A stretch of DNA of 64,000 nt from NCBI GenBank assembly GCA_973895155.1, contig OZ316893.1, positions 1,674,001 through 1,738,000 on the forward strand. Direction: 5' to 3'. The notes under the pieces were generated by a model that was given only the letters and a program-made list of their open reading frames with translations, did not search any database and was not told the origin of the DNA. The stretch's first letter is position 1. Each line of letters begins with the position of its first letter. The position numbers were made by a program, and so were the translations under genes. The stretch comes from Marsupella aquatica (Eukaryota; Marchantiophyta). Positions 31,970-44,556 of this stretch are shown here, one piece after another.

Positions 31970-34305
31970 ATGGACTCTCACCTGAAGGAGCTGTTCGGCC
32001 ATTTCCAGCAGCAATTTGGTCTTGGGCCCGGCTTGGGCTCAGGTTCAGGTACCTCTCTGCTGAAAGTGGACGGTCTTAGCACAGCCTTCATCAAAGCTCT
32101 TTTTCGAGCTCTCGCAGCACTGCACCGATCCCAACCATGGAAGCGTTTGAAGTCCAACCACCTGTTTGGTGTAAAGGTTGGGAAATCTCCAGATTGGACC
32201 GACGCTCGTCAGCCATTCGGGTGTGTACAATTTGCTGGCGGAGGAATGGCAGGCGATCTCGGACTTAACGTCTACCGCTCCGCATCAGACGCTACTACAT
32301 ATAATGGAAATAAGGGCCTAGCAAATATGAAATCTATTCCGCAGCGAGGGTTTTTGCGCATCTGCTTCGGGCCAGAGGCAGAGCTTTCCCCTGGGAATCG
32401 AAAGATGATCAAGTCCCTTGGCTTAGAGATTGCAGGGCAGAGGGCATACCCCGCGCTGGATTTAGTATTCTCCACCAAGGGAATCGCTGATGGATTCCCC
32501 TCATTTCGCAATCCAAATCTTGAGGAACTCCGATGGCTCTATGCTTGCATCCGTGCTTTGACACAAATTCATCCAACGCTCCAATTAGCAGAGGGTGCTT
32601 CCAATGTATTCGAGGAGACCTCACAGATGGTGGACGTGCCATTCCCGGCTGACGATTTGCGTGAGAAGTCTGTGACGGTGAGAGTGACATATCCTCCTAG
32701 AGATGAGAATGACGATCAGAATAACTCCCTTCCCAAGTTGTCGGAAACTTTGGACATCTCGTTAGAGCACACGGAGGTACCACGTCAGTGTGTGGTATGC
32801 GAGAAGGAAGTTGCTGCGGAACGGGCTCCGCGGTGCAGTCGTTGCAAGGCAGTGATTTACTGTGGTCACGTTTGTCAGAAGCAGGACTGGAAGGAGGTGC
32901 ATAAAGGCGTCTGCGAACTCTACAAGGTGAGTGTCTCCCGAGTTTTTAGTCGCTCCAAAATGACTATGCTATCAGCAGACTGTGATTCGAAGCCCATTCA
33001 CTCTCTCTATGATTGGGGTTCCACTCTGGATTGGCCTGAATCAGGCACTGTACTTTGTGCCGTCTCACTTGTGATGACTTGCGTCCTGTGAAAATTTCTT
33101 CTACCAAAGAAGAGATTTAGTGATATCTACAGAGGAAGGGTGTTTTCAATTCCACGTGAATCTCACTTGGGAGTACTTTCAGTTCTGAACAATCCTAAAC
33201 AGTACTTCAAAATATTTGTAATGACGGGGTTTCTTGTCGAGCACTGCTGCACTCTCGTCTTGCTGCCCACGTGAGGGTGAAAGCATTTGCCTGTGCACAC
33301 GACTGGCAAACTCTGGAGATTTCCTTAATTGTTCAACTATTTGGACACAATAAAAAGGCGCGCTTCTTAAGAATTGTCTTGTTTTTGACACAGGCAATGA
33401 TGGAGCGAGTAGACGAGCTGGAAATGAAGGGATTCACATTTCAACGCCTGAACGAACAGCCGTGTAAGTGGTTGGAAGGGGTAGGATTGCACGGGAAGGG
33501 TATGTGGAGACGCCTTTGTGGCTGCTTCAAGCATGTTCCATTCGGATTACTACCACCCCCTGAAGGAGGTGGTTGGGCTGGAGCATGGGGGGTGGAGCAC
33601 GGCACCTATCCACCCGATGCACCTGTCCTAGACTTTGAGAAGAGCAATGGAACGAGTGTAGTCCTGCTCTCAGGGTGGGGAGAGTACTACAATCTCCGAG
33701 GATTGCCTATGTCTAGTCCGGTTGCTGCAATACTATCCTTCCCCCTGTCGATCTACAGCATTATCACGTCGCTCTGTCTGTCGACGAAAAACATGCTATC
33801 TAAGGGTCGGGAGGTTGTGGTTCACTACCTGGGACCGGAGGGTGAGCTCGACTGGTTACCAGCTTTCACCGAGCTAGCTTACCTTCTCAGTGGTTCAGGG
33901 AGCCTTCACATCGTCATGGTTGGTCCTGACGTTACAAGCTCCTTGTCTGGAGAAGTCACTAGCCTTGGGAGGAAGTTGAAGGTGACTTTCGTACAGGGAT
34001 TGTATCAGGAGGAGGCCAATGCATTGCAACCTGCGAATGTGGTGATAGCCCTGAATGTAGGACTAGACCGTTCAGAAACCTGGGCCGGTGCATTAGAGGT
34101 TTTGAGGTCTCAATCAGTGCCTGCTTTTTTCACGGATTACGCAGAGCCATGCTGCGTGAACTCCAAACAGGTGTTGCGTGCCTCTGGACTACAAATCAGC
34201 CTCCCTGTTACCCCGAACCCTTTCCGCTCCCCTGTTCGAAACCAAATTCCGTCCACCAATGTGCCTTGGTTCAGCAATGGCTTTGTATTCGGTGTCAACG
34301 GATGA
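31970..34305 (+). CDS. MYND zinc-finger protein with MSS51-like C-terminal domain
   Basis: Two exons, 31970-32926 and 33394-34305, join in phase (donor AAG|GTGAGT, acceptor CACAG|GCAATG) to about 622 aa. Residues about 274-314 form a MYND finger: CVVCEKE, CSRCKAVIYCGHVC, then W-x2-H-x3-C. The second exon encodes an MSS51/ZMYND15-type C-terminal domain (HVPFGLLPPP, ILSFPLSIYSII, VVHYLGPEGE, LHIVMVGPDV, ADVVIALNVGLDRS-like sequence, VPAFFTDYAE). Yeast Mss51 is a mitochondrial translation factor; plant relatives are uncharacterised. The finger ends almost exactly at the exon boundary. The frame extends upstream to a non-ATG codon, but ATG 31970 (MDSHLKELFG) is the first real start. No obvious transit peptide. 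Confidence 0.85.
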
Positions 34306-36893
34306 GTGCGACCGTGATTGCTCTCTTTGTATATGCACGTATGCAATCTGCAAGCCCTTAGAGACATATTCTCCATTTTCGACATTTGTGACTTTCCGAG
34401 ACGTCTCCATTCGAGTCGGGTGGTACCTCTGGATATGGGTTTACCAATTGCAGCTGGATCCTCTGCTTGAAGATAGGATTTATTGGCTACATTGATCATA
34501 GTGTTCTCTCGATACAAATAGACAACGTAGTCAGCCCTCATCATGCAGATATAGCCCGCCTGAGTTTGACAATTATAATTTTAGTGAGGACCTGAGCTTT
34601 CATGTCCACCGTTTCTTCTTTTGAAGAATTCACTGGAAGGGCAAGTAATTGCAATGATTACCTTCTCTTGCCTGTTTGATATTCTACAGTCCTCCATTCT
34701 TTCCCAGTGTAATAAATTTGAAGAGAAATTGCAATTTTCCTGCGCTTTGATCCATCTGTGTGAAGAACTGTGTCTGTGAATGAAGCGAATGACTCTGAAC
34801 CCTTGCATCAAAGCAAGGGACCATTACATGTTTCGTTCTGTTTACAGGACTGTTTAACATGACAAGAGGCCGATTTTCGAGACGTCTTCATTGAAGCTCT
34901 ACTCTTCTGTGGTGTGCCCTTCTTTGATGCTCTGGGTTGTCCAGTTGATGTCTGTTTTTCAAATCTTGTACAAAGGTCCGTCAAGAGGGTGTCCTATACG
35001 TCAATGCAGGGGCCCCATAATTCGCCGCAGATAGGTGAATCAGCTTCCGACAATTGTGTGGACTTGTGGACGGAACCGGTCTTCCATCTAGTCACTCCCG
35101 GCTATGTTCACACAGGGTGTGCAGCTTGGATTGTATTGGTCTGGACAATTTACCTGGTGCCCACAGTGGTCACTCATCCCTTTGTCACTTCTTGGGACAG
35201 ATACAACCACTACTGTGGGATATCATTCTTCCGTGTTCAGTACAAACGATATACTGTCGGGTGGCCAAAACTACAGTAGTTGTCGGAGCTTGCTGTCCTG
35301 TACAATGTGCATAAGGTTGTTAACCAAGATTACTCGGATTTTCTCGCAATTGGCAACATCATCGCAGGTTTGCATTGCTTCTCCACCCAATTGCTTCAAC
35401 AGTGTAGAACACCAAGAATTTTGATTGTTATTCCCGGGCAGGGGTCTCATGAGGGACAGTGGCAGTGTGGACTAATAAGACTCGAACTCTTTCCCAAAAG
35501 CCGAGGAGGCTGTTTTGAACGATGTTCAAGGACCTTTCTGACTTTAGTATCGGCTTGATTAGCTTTCGATGCTTGGCATTTGCTTTTCGAACACATGGTT
35601 GGTAAAACTTATCACCACAGGATCCACTTTACGGTCATTTCACCCATTTTATTTTATTCACGTGGATGGCGTTCGTATGGGAGACTTATTGACGGAGGAA
35701 AAGCAGGCATCGCGGAGGTGATGGCGCGTTCACTTTGAATCCCGAACGGTTGAACTATGGAAAGGGACCGGTGCCGATTCTGTAGCGGAGAATATTGTTA
35801 CCATCGATCCAATAATGTGGCAAAGATAGGAGCAGGTCACGGTATGTGATCGTGGATGTTGAAGCTGACCCTTGCAGCTTGGTGGAGAAAAGAATCGACA
35901 GTTGCTCTCTCTGATCACATCGAAAGAAAGCCGGAAACACTGGTCTTTCCTTTCAAACTTACAGATCATATATTCCCTTTCTTTACTCTTCTGGAAAGTG
36001 AAAATCTGCAGAACTTGCTTTACCAAGTAGCATGGAAACTCTAGATCTGCGCTACATGGAAACATGGATGTTGAAAACTGTCAGGAGAGCATGAGCAGTA
36101 TTGCAACCATGACGGCTCAATTCTAGCAAGTTCAAACACTGTGATCGAAGCACGTACTCAATTTGTGTAGGCCCACGGAATGATATACCTCTCGTTGTCT
36201 TTGGAACATGCATGGGTAGAACAAAATCTCCGAGAACGCATAAGCCAATTGAATCAGCGACTGATGTTGAGGTCTGACGTTACTCGGCCCAACGAAACGA
36301 AGGTGAATTGCTGGAGGGCGGTGATATTTGAATGTCGAGCAAAGAAACCATATTAAGTGGATAGATTACCGCAAGAGTAATACCGGAGTGTTCCAAAGTG
36401 ACGGGCGGTGACACATTGCTCAATTATTGACCGTGATAAATCATTCAACAGCAATTCCTACGATCAGGTCTATCAACTCTCAGCATTTTTGCCGCTACTG
36501 GAGATGAACATGCACCTCCCAGAACGCTGAACGGAATTCGAACCCGTTGCTGTCACCCTAGATCTGAAACCTGTCACAGAGGTTTCTCACTTTAATGGTC
36601 CAGTTCAATGTGAGCGCCGTACATTAAGAACGAATTACCCATCAATTATCATATCTATGCTTCTGCAGAGAATTTAAAAGGTCTGTGAGACAGAAATCTA
36701 GCTAGATCCATAGATTTGATCCGCGCGCCGGTTTGCTAGTTTTCGCTGTCAGAATACTGGGATTGAAAGAGGGTAAAGATACGTCGCTGCAGTACGATTT
36801 GCAGACACCGGATGTTCAGTTACACAACTGAAGTACTGTATTAGGTGACCTTGTCGGGAATTTTGTCAATGTTGACGGCGTGAGATCTAGACA
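34306..36893. other. Intergenic / 3' UTR, no supported gene
   Basis: Overlapping frames of 60-120 codons at 34.9-35.6 kb and 35.7-36.1 kb show no family motif or exon partners. The first part is probably the 3' UTR of the MYND gene. Confidence 0.4.
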
Positions 36894-37183
36894 ATGGATT
36901 CACAGCCAGCTCTGCCCCTCGCCAAGAGTACACCGTCAGCGTCGTGCCGCGGTGCAGAATCATTGTTTCTCGTGTGCGTTCAGTATTTTGTGCTTTGGCC
37001 TCTTACAGTGTTCCTCTTAACGGCAATTCCACTCTCGACCAAATTTTCTTCCCCACTTGAAGGTAATTGTGCTCTGTAAATTCTGAAGGCGGCACAATAT
37101 ATTTTTGTTTCTGATTCTTGATGAACATGATGTCATGTCTGTAGCTGATTCTTATTGCTGTCTCAGAAATTGACATGGAATAA
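36894..37183 (+). CDS. Possible small single-pass membrane protein
   Basis: ATG 36894 in the context GACAATGG opens a frame with one hydrophobic segment (LFLVCVQYFVLWPLTVFLL, about residues 24-42). The frame runs to a stop at 37079. A donor (GAAG|GTAATT at about 37063) and a pyrimidine-rich acceptor (TGTCTCAG|AA at about 37168) would give a ~62-residue product ending IDME. No family is recognised and no conservation is known; a first exon of a longer gene is equally possible. Confidence 0.25.
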
Positions 37184-38023
37184 GTACTGTACCTGCCTGA
37201 GTAAGCATGGTGAGAAATTCCTCTTCGGTCTCTCGCCATTAGTGTGATATGCCAACCTTAATTTCCTGGCAGACGTAAAGCGTCAATAAAATTATTCCCT
37301 GGAACGAAACACCTTGTATTTGTTTCAGCAGAACAGAAAAAAAGTTAAGAAGAACTGATAGCGCGCTTTGTTCAACAGCCGGAGCAATCTTGCGTTAGAA
37401 TAGAGGATTTCTACTGCTGTGCTGAATGTAACTGGACCTGGAAACGTCCAGACGCTCACTGAGCTGAACGGTCGGTCCCGCCACTTTACTGTCACCATGG
37501 CGACGAGCTTGGCATATCCGCCACCTATTGAAAGATCGCTGGTCTTCGATTTGTTTTGAACGAGTATTGATGGACTCTTGACTAATTATTGGCCATGCAG
37601 AAGATAGACTTGTTATTCTCTTTCGTTGTCTTCCGCGATAATATCAACCAAAGTGCTGAGAGAGACAAACCGGATGCAAACGGAACCGAAAGAACGGGAT
37701 TCCAAGAAAAATAACTACCGTAATCAGAAAGTAGGAGGACGAATGTGGGGAAGTTATTCATGACGTAACTCAATCGTCCTCGCTATCAGTGACCGCCACC
37801 GTGCGAGAAGACAAAAGCGAAAGATAAAGTGCGAATGATGCCAGCACTTTATCGATTCATACCTCAATTGGCGAAGCTTGTGGCACCCACAGGTGGTCCA
37901 TCAACAGCAACAGCCAACAATAATTGTCAATAAAGAAGAGAAGTATCACCAATCAACGGAGAAAAGTTTATAATAAGACATCGACCTAGTAGAGAAACTG
38001 ATGATGGTGAAGAACAAGAAGAG
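37184..38023. other. Intergenic, no supported gene
   Basis: No motif-bearing frame. ACCATGGCG at about 37496 opens only a 20-codon frame. Confidence 0.4.
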
Positions 38024-38172
38024 GAGATCTACCCGTTTCGTAATTGAGGAAAAATCGGTCAAGGATACGTTTAGAAAAACTGCTTTGGGGGTCGTGAGAC
38101 GAGATCTACCGTTTCGTGATTGAGGAAAATCGGGCAAGGATGCGAGTTACGGACACTGCTTCGGGGATCGTG
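38024..38172. repeat. Tandem duplication, 77-bp period
   Basis: GAGATCTACC(C)GTTTCGT starts at 38024 and 38101, followed in both by ATTGAGGAAAA and a CTGCTTxGGGGxTCGTG block. Confidence 0.85.
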
Positions 38173-38750
38173 CCTCCCGATCTTCATCACCATCGACTTG
38201 ACGTCAGAATCACGAAGGCGAAGTCGGAAAATAATTGACCACCACGAAGCCGTGTGGGAAGGAGACTCCCCGATGAGAAAAGCATAAAACAATCACGTGA
38301 ACAAACATGCTCACTGTCGATTCCGCTGGAAGCCTAATCTACATCCACAGGGCCTGGCGAGTAGAAATGCACAATTATTGCCTCCAACTACACCACGAGG
38401 GCGGAGGAGACGCACACTTAACAACGTGGATACTTGACTCTACAATTCTCGGTCAAGTTGTTTACTTTGAAGATGGCTAACGAAGCTTTTGCAGGCGAAT
38501 AATATAACATATATAATAACAGGCATGGCGATTGAGTTTATCCCCATGTCCTACCGCCACGCAAAGCCCAAGAGGCTTGCGGTCTGAACCAAGGGAAAAC
38601 ACCTTTATCTAGGACTCAGATTGGCATTGGAGCGATGCCCTGGGAGCAAGCTTGCATGGAGAGCATATCATTCAGTGCTAATAATTGATGCCAGGCAGCA
38701 CAGATGTTAGTACGGGGTCCTTTTTGTAGGGGAAGTTCTGGTTTAACAAC
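38173..38750. other. Intergenic, no supported gene
   Basis: No coding or RNA signal recognised. Confidence 0.4.
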
Positions 38751-38864
38751 AGCCCTTTTGAAGAAGAGGACAACAGGAACGGAGGTCAATTATGCTCCCT
38801 TTTGACCAGCAGCCCTTTTAGAAGAAGAGGAGAACAGCAACGGAGGCCCAATTATGCTCCCTTT
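38751..38864. repeat. Tandem duplication, 60-bp period
   Basis: AGCCCTTTT followed by GAAGAAGAGG, AACGGAGG and CAATTATGCTCCCTTT occurs at 38751 and 38811. Confidence 0.88.
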
Positions 38865-39111
38865 CTTCGTTGACGCCGCTGACGAGGCATTGGTGTGTTG
38901 ATGAAGGCCCGGACATTGGTGTATGACACCAAATGAGAAGCGAGTTAAAGAAGAAACCTGGGGATGAGACGAAAAATCTTGGGGACCACAGAAAATGGTC
39001 AAAACATTTCCTGAAGCAAACGGACATAAAAGAGAACTCTAACGCTCGATAATTGAGGACAATAGTAACCATAGATATCACTACAAGACAAAATATCAAA
39101 CATGTTTACAC

Positions 39112-39362
39112 GATGAGCATCTACAACTATAATAAGGGATCCAGCCTTTTTTCATCATTCATCTCAATACAAAAAAGGTCTTGGGTGGGAAAGACCCACG
39201 CCGTTGGATTCGATTAGTTGTTTTCCCTGACCATTGATGGAAGAAATGTGCACACCCCTAACACATATGTGCTTCCCACTGCCCCATAAATGCCCGGCCC
39301 GACTCCCTACATGGACTGGCCCTCCTTGCACCGTGCAATGCATGGGCAGAGGGCTCGTGCTA
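39112..39362 (-). repeat. Dispersed repeat, copy 2 (inverted relative to 25.0 kb)
   Basis: The reverse complement matches 25005-25240 along its length. No coding sequence; likely a non-autonomous transposon relic. Confidence 0.75.
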
Positions 39363-39377
39363 TATATATAACGAGAA

Positions 39378-39640
39378 GGCCATGTTTTTACTGTGTTTAA
39401 ACATTAGCCAAGGTGGCTAGTGTTTTAAAAAAGCATTCAGCATGTCCCTGTAATCTCAAAACTGAGAATAGGGCAGCTATGTTTTTATTGTTTTTAAACA
39501 TTAGCGAAGGTTAGGTGGCTACTATTTTACCATATAGGGCAACACATGTTTTTATTGTTCTTAATTATTGTTCTTAAACATTAGCCAAGGTGACTACTAT
39601 TTTAGATTAAACATTAGCCAGGGTGACTACTATTTTAGAA
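39378..39640. repeat. Degenerate short tandem repeats around TAAACATTAGCCAAGGT
   Basis: Four imperfect copies of a unit with TTTTTAxTGTTxTTAAACATT, AGCCAAGGTGxCTA and TATTTTA are spread over about 260 bp with variable spacing. Confidence 0.7.
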
Positions 39641-41715
39641 CATAGACAAGCACAGGTCTAGTTATGGAGTATTTTCTTTCAATTATACTGTACTTTCTGA
39701 CTAATGTAGAGTATTTTCTGCCTGTTTTTTTAGGTCAGTGATTGGCTAATTAAATTTTGACCTCCAAAAAAATGGCTGGTATGGAGGTTGACTTTGGAAA
39801 GGATGGTTTCCTAGTGGTGGCCCCTGTCCCCTAAATAAATAGCAATCAGCCTCCATTTTCACAACCCTAACAGTCACATTTGGTAGTTCTAAATGGCAGC
39901 CAGGAGAGACACCTCTATTCCCTTCTACATTGGAGCTTCCACCACATGCTTGAGATTTTGAACTTGGGTATGATGACTCAATATGTTGGAGAAGATAGAT
40001 GTCAAAGAGGGGGAAGCATGGTGACTGAGTTCAATATGGCTGCTTTTCTAATTTTTAAGCCTCCAAATGATGGGATAAATTTTGGGTTTAGAGGTCACAC
40101 AACTGGAGATGCTCTAAGTAGTCAAACACCGCTGAAGTACAAAGTAAAAATGGATTCAAGCCCTAAGAATATGAGAAAAGGAACATTTAGGGTGGCTCTG
40201 TTAACGTTGTCCGAAAAGTTTCGGCCGAACGGGCAACACAGCCTGAAATATGTTTTACAGAATTGTCTGTGAGTGTTCTCACCAAGGTTCTCACAACTTT
40301 AAAAGAGGAGTGAGAGTGGGCTGCATGCAAAATAGTCTACTCATAGCCTTTCAAGCCTATATATACTTGCAAATAGTGTAGCTTTAATGACAAGGGCTGC
40401 GCAGTTTCAAAGCAAGCAGGAAGGGGGAGCGAGAGAGAATAGAGAGGGCTCGATGATTTCTGCTGAGGTGCCTGAACTTGGGGCGACTCCATTTCCTGCC
40501 CCAATTTTATTTGTTGCAGCTCTCTGACAAAAGCTGTGAGCCTGAAGGAAGCTATGTGAACAGCCAACCTCTCAGCATGGCAAAGAAAGACAATGGCTCT
40601 CAACCTGGAGGTGGATGGGGATTGTAAGAAGAATGTGTCTCTTGATTCTCAGACGCTAGCTAGCGACTTTGAAAGCTAGTTATCTTACACATTTCCCACA
40701 GTATTGCAATTAGAAGATGGGAGAATAGCCAGAATGCATTTCTACGGTGGAGGTTGCTAATCTACAGCAGATACATTTCTACGGTCTCCAGAATTTTGGT
40801 TGTTCTATTGTCGCTGGCTATCTACTGTAGACAATGAGAACCTTGGCAAAGGAAGGCTGAATAGACAGAATTGCAGCTAGCATAAGGGGAATGAGCGGAA
40901 GGCAGACTGAGCAGCATAAATCAGACATGCTTCAGAAGAAATTGAAGCATCTTGCTTTTCTGACATTAAATCATGTACTTACGAAAGACAAGTTCCAGGT
41001 CCAAGCTGGATCTCTAGCTGGAATTAGTTAGAAATTTCATCATAGTTTTATGCTGAGCTTGGTGCATGCATTCTCAACAATGTGATTTGCCTTTGGGTAA
41101 AGCTTTGTGAACTCAAATGTGGTTTGAAATAAGAGATTTAATGTGTGCTTCAATTTCAAGGCGAGAAATTCACTAGTGGTACGTTTGATTTGAACAAGAA
41201 CCAGGAAAGGAAGTGTATTCTACAGATCAGATCACTCATGCAGAACTTCTGGCTATTTTTAAGGAGAATATTAAAGTGGATAAAATGAAAATAGATGAGA
41301 CTTGTGGAGAGGGCAGCGATGTCAGCAATTTGTTCTGCATGATTGAAATCATTAGACTCTATTTTGGCAATAGAAATGGATGCACTTTATTGAGAATGTC
41401 AGAAAATGAACATTTTGATTCAATTGTCGTCTACCCAACTATTCCACTCCCTAATCCTCCATCTGGCCCCATTGATTGGTAAATCCTACATTTTTGTCAT
41501 GTTGTTGGGTGTGGGCCCACTTCAACTACGGAGAAATCCATGTAGGAGCGATGGTCAAAGTTAGTCAATCGACAACATGCTTCAAAAACTGGTCGTTCCT
41601 TTGGGTCAGGCTTCAATGGATGACCATGCTTTTGTTTTCTCTCTCCAGTTTGCCTTGAGCGGAGCCATAATAGGGCACACTCAATTACAAAGTCAATAAA
41701 ACTCTAACATGGTAA
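39641..41715. other. Intergenic, no supported gene
   Basis: Frames at 39880-40272 and 41213-41482 are the longest; neither shows a recognisable motif, and the first does not begin with ATG. Possibly old transposon sequence. Confidence 0.35.
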
Positions 41716-42023
41716 TGTTGGAATTTGTCAGTCCTGTCCGTTGCTGACTCCCTTCGGCTCACTGTCGGGAGTTGTTACTTTACTGGCAATCTCGGACTTG
41801 CTACAGTAGTTGGTAGGCAGTCTTCCCTAGATCCATTTTGGATCAGTCTGCATGCGCCCCACTTAGCACAGTCCTAACCATAATTAGTTAGTCTGATACC
41901 AGGATTATCCTTGTCGGCTGCTTGTCGTTGGCGCCTACTTGTGCCCTCACTTAAGCTGTATGTAATGATCGAGCCTCAGTGCTCCTGATTAATTAAGTTT
42001 CATACATATTGAAAACTTCTACA
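41716..42023 (+). repeat. Probable 5' LTR of the host copia element
   Basis: Begins TGTTGGAATTTGTCAG and ends AAAACTTCTACA, four bases before the tRNA primer site. With no second LTR for comparison, the left limit is inferred from the TG end only. Confidence 0.55.
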
Positions 42024-42084
42024 TATATGGTATCAGAGCCCTGCTCTTGGAACCCTCATTCTGGTAGAGTAAGTGTTGATCACC

Positions 42085-43887
42085 ATGGCTTTAGGCGACG
42101 CAACCAAGCTCTTTTTCTCAGATAGCGACAAGTTAATTGGGGCACACAATTACATTGTGTGGTCCTTTTATGTTGAGCAAATTCTAAGACAAAGAGACCT
42201 TTGGGAGATTGTCGACCCCACCACAAATACACCTACTCCAACAGCTGGAGGAAGTACTCCTTCACAAGCACAAAGCGCAGCATCAGCATCTTCTGAAGGA
42301 GGCAATGCTTAGCAGCGACCTACAGCTACCAATGGACCCTCAACAGGTGCATCAAAGAGCCTGGCTGACGTCCAGAAGCAGAAGGATAGGGTAATCATTA
42401 TACTCACCAAGACCGTCCATCTTCTATTATTCCTATGATCGTTAGAAGGCTTAGTAAGGATCTTGCCAAGCTATGGGCTATCCTTAAGCAAAAGTTTGAG
42501 TCATCAGCACTCCAGCGAAAGCTGCATCTCAAGTCCTCTCTCGCTGAAGCTTGCATGAGTGAGGGATCCTCAGTGGAGGCCTAGTACCTCAAGAAGATCG
42601 AGTACCACGTAATGCAACTAGGCAGCATAGGAGAGGAAACAGATGACAAGGACCTCATTCATATTGTGCTAAGAAATTTGCCTGCAAGCTGGTCTACGTT
42701 CAAATCAGTCTATAGTGTCATGTATGCCAAGGATCCTCTAGCCACTTTTGCAGATCTGGAGGAGTATTTACAGGCTGAAGAATTCAGTCGTAAACCACAC
42801 AACAAAGTTGATGAGCAATCCCTGCTTGCCCTCACTTACCCAAAATGTGGAGAGGGAAGTAGAGGTCATCGTGGACGCGGAAGGGGATGTTGTGACCGAG
42901 GAAGACCTCATAGAGCATATGATGGTGGACCAGATCAACAAAACTACAATTTAGATGGGAAGCGAGTCCACTAGGAAGCTGACTACTTCATTACAACGGC
43001 TGACACAAAGATCAAGACGATGTTTGTGTCTCAGTTAAAGGACCTGCACTCAAAAATCAAAGACATCAAAGCCACTCCTGCATCCAAGGCGTACTTTGCT
43101 GAGGGGGACATTGGAGATAACAACTCTGAGTTTGGCAAATCCAGTGAACCCAAATCTTCACTTACTGTTGAAGCAATGCTCAGTGAACTCAATGTCAACA
43201 GCACTGAAGACAAGACCTGGATTCTTGATAGCAGAGCCTCAGCTCACATTAGTCGAGACAATAGTTTTGTGAATCTAACTGGAGGCGCTTCTACTTCCAC
43301 TGTCCTGACGGCCAATGGCTCTAAGATGCCAATCTCAGGATCTGGATGTATTCCACTTTTTGGAAATAAATCTATTCAAAATGTTTTGTATGTACCATCT
43401 ATTACTAGGAATTTACTCTCCATTGGCAAGTTCACTAATCAAGACCACTCCGTGCTGTTCAATTCATCTAGCTGCTATATATTTGATCCAAATAGACCAT
43501 CACAACCTTATCTCAAGGGCTATAGAGATCCTCGTAGCAAAAGCTATACAAGCTAAAGTTGTGTACACAGGCAACTCACCGTAGCAGGAACCCCTCATCA
43601 AAATGGGGTAGCAGAACGTAAAAACCGGACTCTTCTTAATATCATATGTAGCATGTCAATTGGCTCAAACTTTCCAACCTACCTATGGGAAGAATTGGTC
43701 AACACAGCCAATTACATCAACAATAGATGTAGCACACGAGCCCTGAATCTCTCTACCCTTGTTGAATGTCTCACGAGTATCAAACCAGACGTCAATCATT
43801 TTCGTATTATAGGGAGTACAACACATGTCCATGTACCCAAGAAATGTGCAACAAGCTCTAATCAAAATCAATCTGAACTGTGCTTAT
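42085..43887 (+). pseudogene. Host copia gag-protease-integrase remnant (5' part)
   Basis: Gag begins at ATG 42085 (MALGDATKLFF, then HNYIVWSFYVEQILRQ). Gag central sequence continues at 42432-42974 with stops at 42310 and about 42582. The protease block has DSRASAH in place of the usual DSGASAH, so the active-site Gly is lost. The GAG-pre-integrase block ends at about 43500. Around 43545-43575 the reading jumps directly to the integrase end (TPHQNGVAERKN), so most of the integrase core is deleted. Sequence then reaches the nested element at 43888. Confidence 0.85.
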
Positions 43888-44213
43888 TGTGGGGAGAAAT
43901 CAGATCAGGAAAAACACTCCAAACATGCACGTGCTCAATAGTTACGTGGTTCGCCTCAAGGTTGGCTACGTCCACGGGAAGACCAAGCTTTATTAGCGGT
44001 TATGTGTGTACTCAAGCATCACCATAGCTCTCATCTCTTCAAGCTCTCATCTCTTGCTATATCCCTGTGTTCTCTCTTGAGAACTCTCTTGTGTGTGTTC
44101 TCACACCACATACAAGTTGAAGAGATAAGGATCAATCTCTTCAACTAGGGTTTACTCTAACCCTAGTTAACATCCTAACCATAGTTCAACCCAAGACTGA
44201 GTTAACCTCTACA
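43888..44213 (-). repeat. 3' LTR of nested copia element
   Basis: 326 bp, TGTGGGGAG...CTCTACA on the plus strand. By eye it differs from the other LTR at two positions only. Confidence 0.96.
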
Positions 44214-44556
44214 AACTCCCCCTTGACTTACGTCTTGGGAGGGTTCATAATATTGTCTTTTCCTTACAAGTTCCTCCGCGGGAAGTTCAAGACAGTAAGG
44301 CCAAAAGGCCCTCCCCCTAATGCAAGGGTTAACTAGAACTAAGCCGTAGCCGATAAGCCATCGGATGGAGTACTCATATAGAGACATTTTCTTGGTTAAC
44401 TCTATTTACAATATTTGTAAATAATTACAATGCCTTGAAAAACTATTGGAGTCTAATACTTTGGTAAAAGCATCCGCTGGATTAAGCTTTCCATCAATCT
44501 TGACAAGCTCAAATTCATCATCCGATAATGCCTGTCGGATGAAATGATAGCGGACA

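Noticed and set aside
34914-35558. Several overlapping 70-120 codon plus-strand frames
   Set aside because: Three frames open together with no domain signal, typical of chance in non-coding DNA.
39880-40272. 130-codon frame
   Set aside because: Non-ATG start and no recognised motif; may be old transposon sequence.
42028-42039. TGGTATCAGAGC as part of a tRNA gene
   Set aside because: It is the retrotransposon primer-binding site beside an LTR; no cloverleaf sequence surrounds it.
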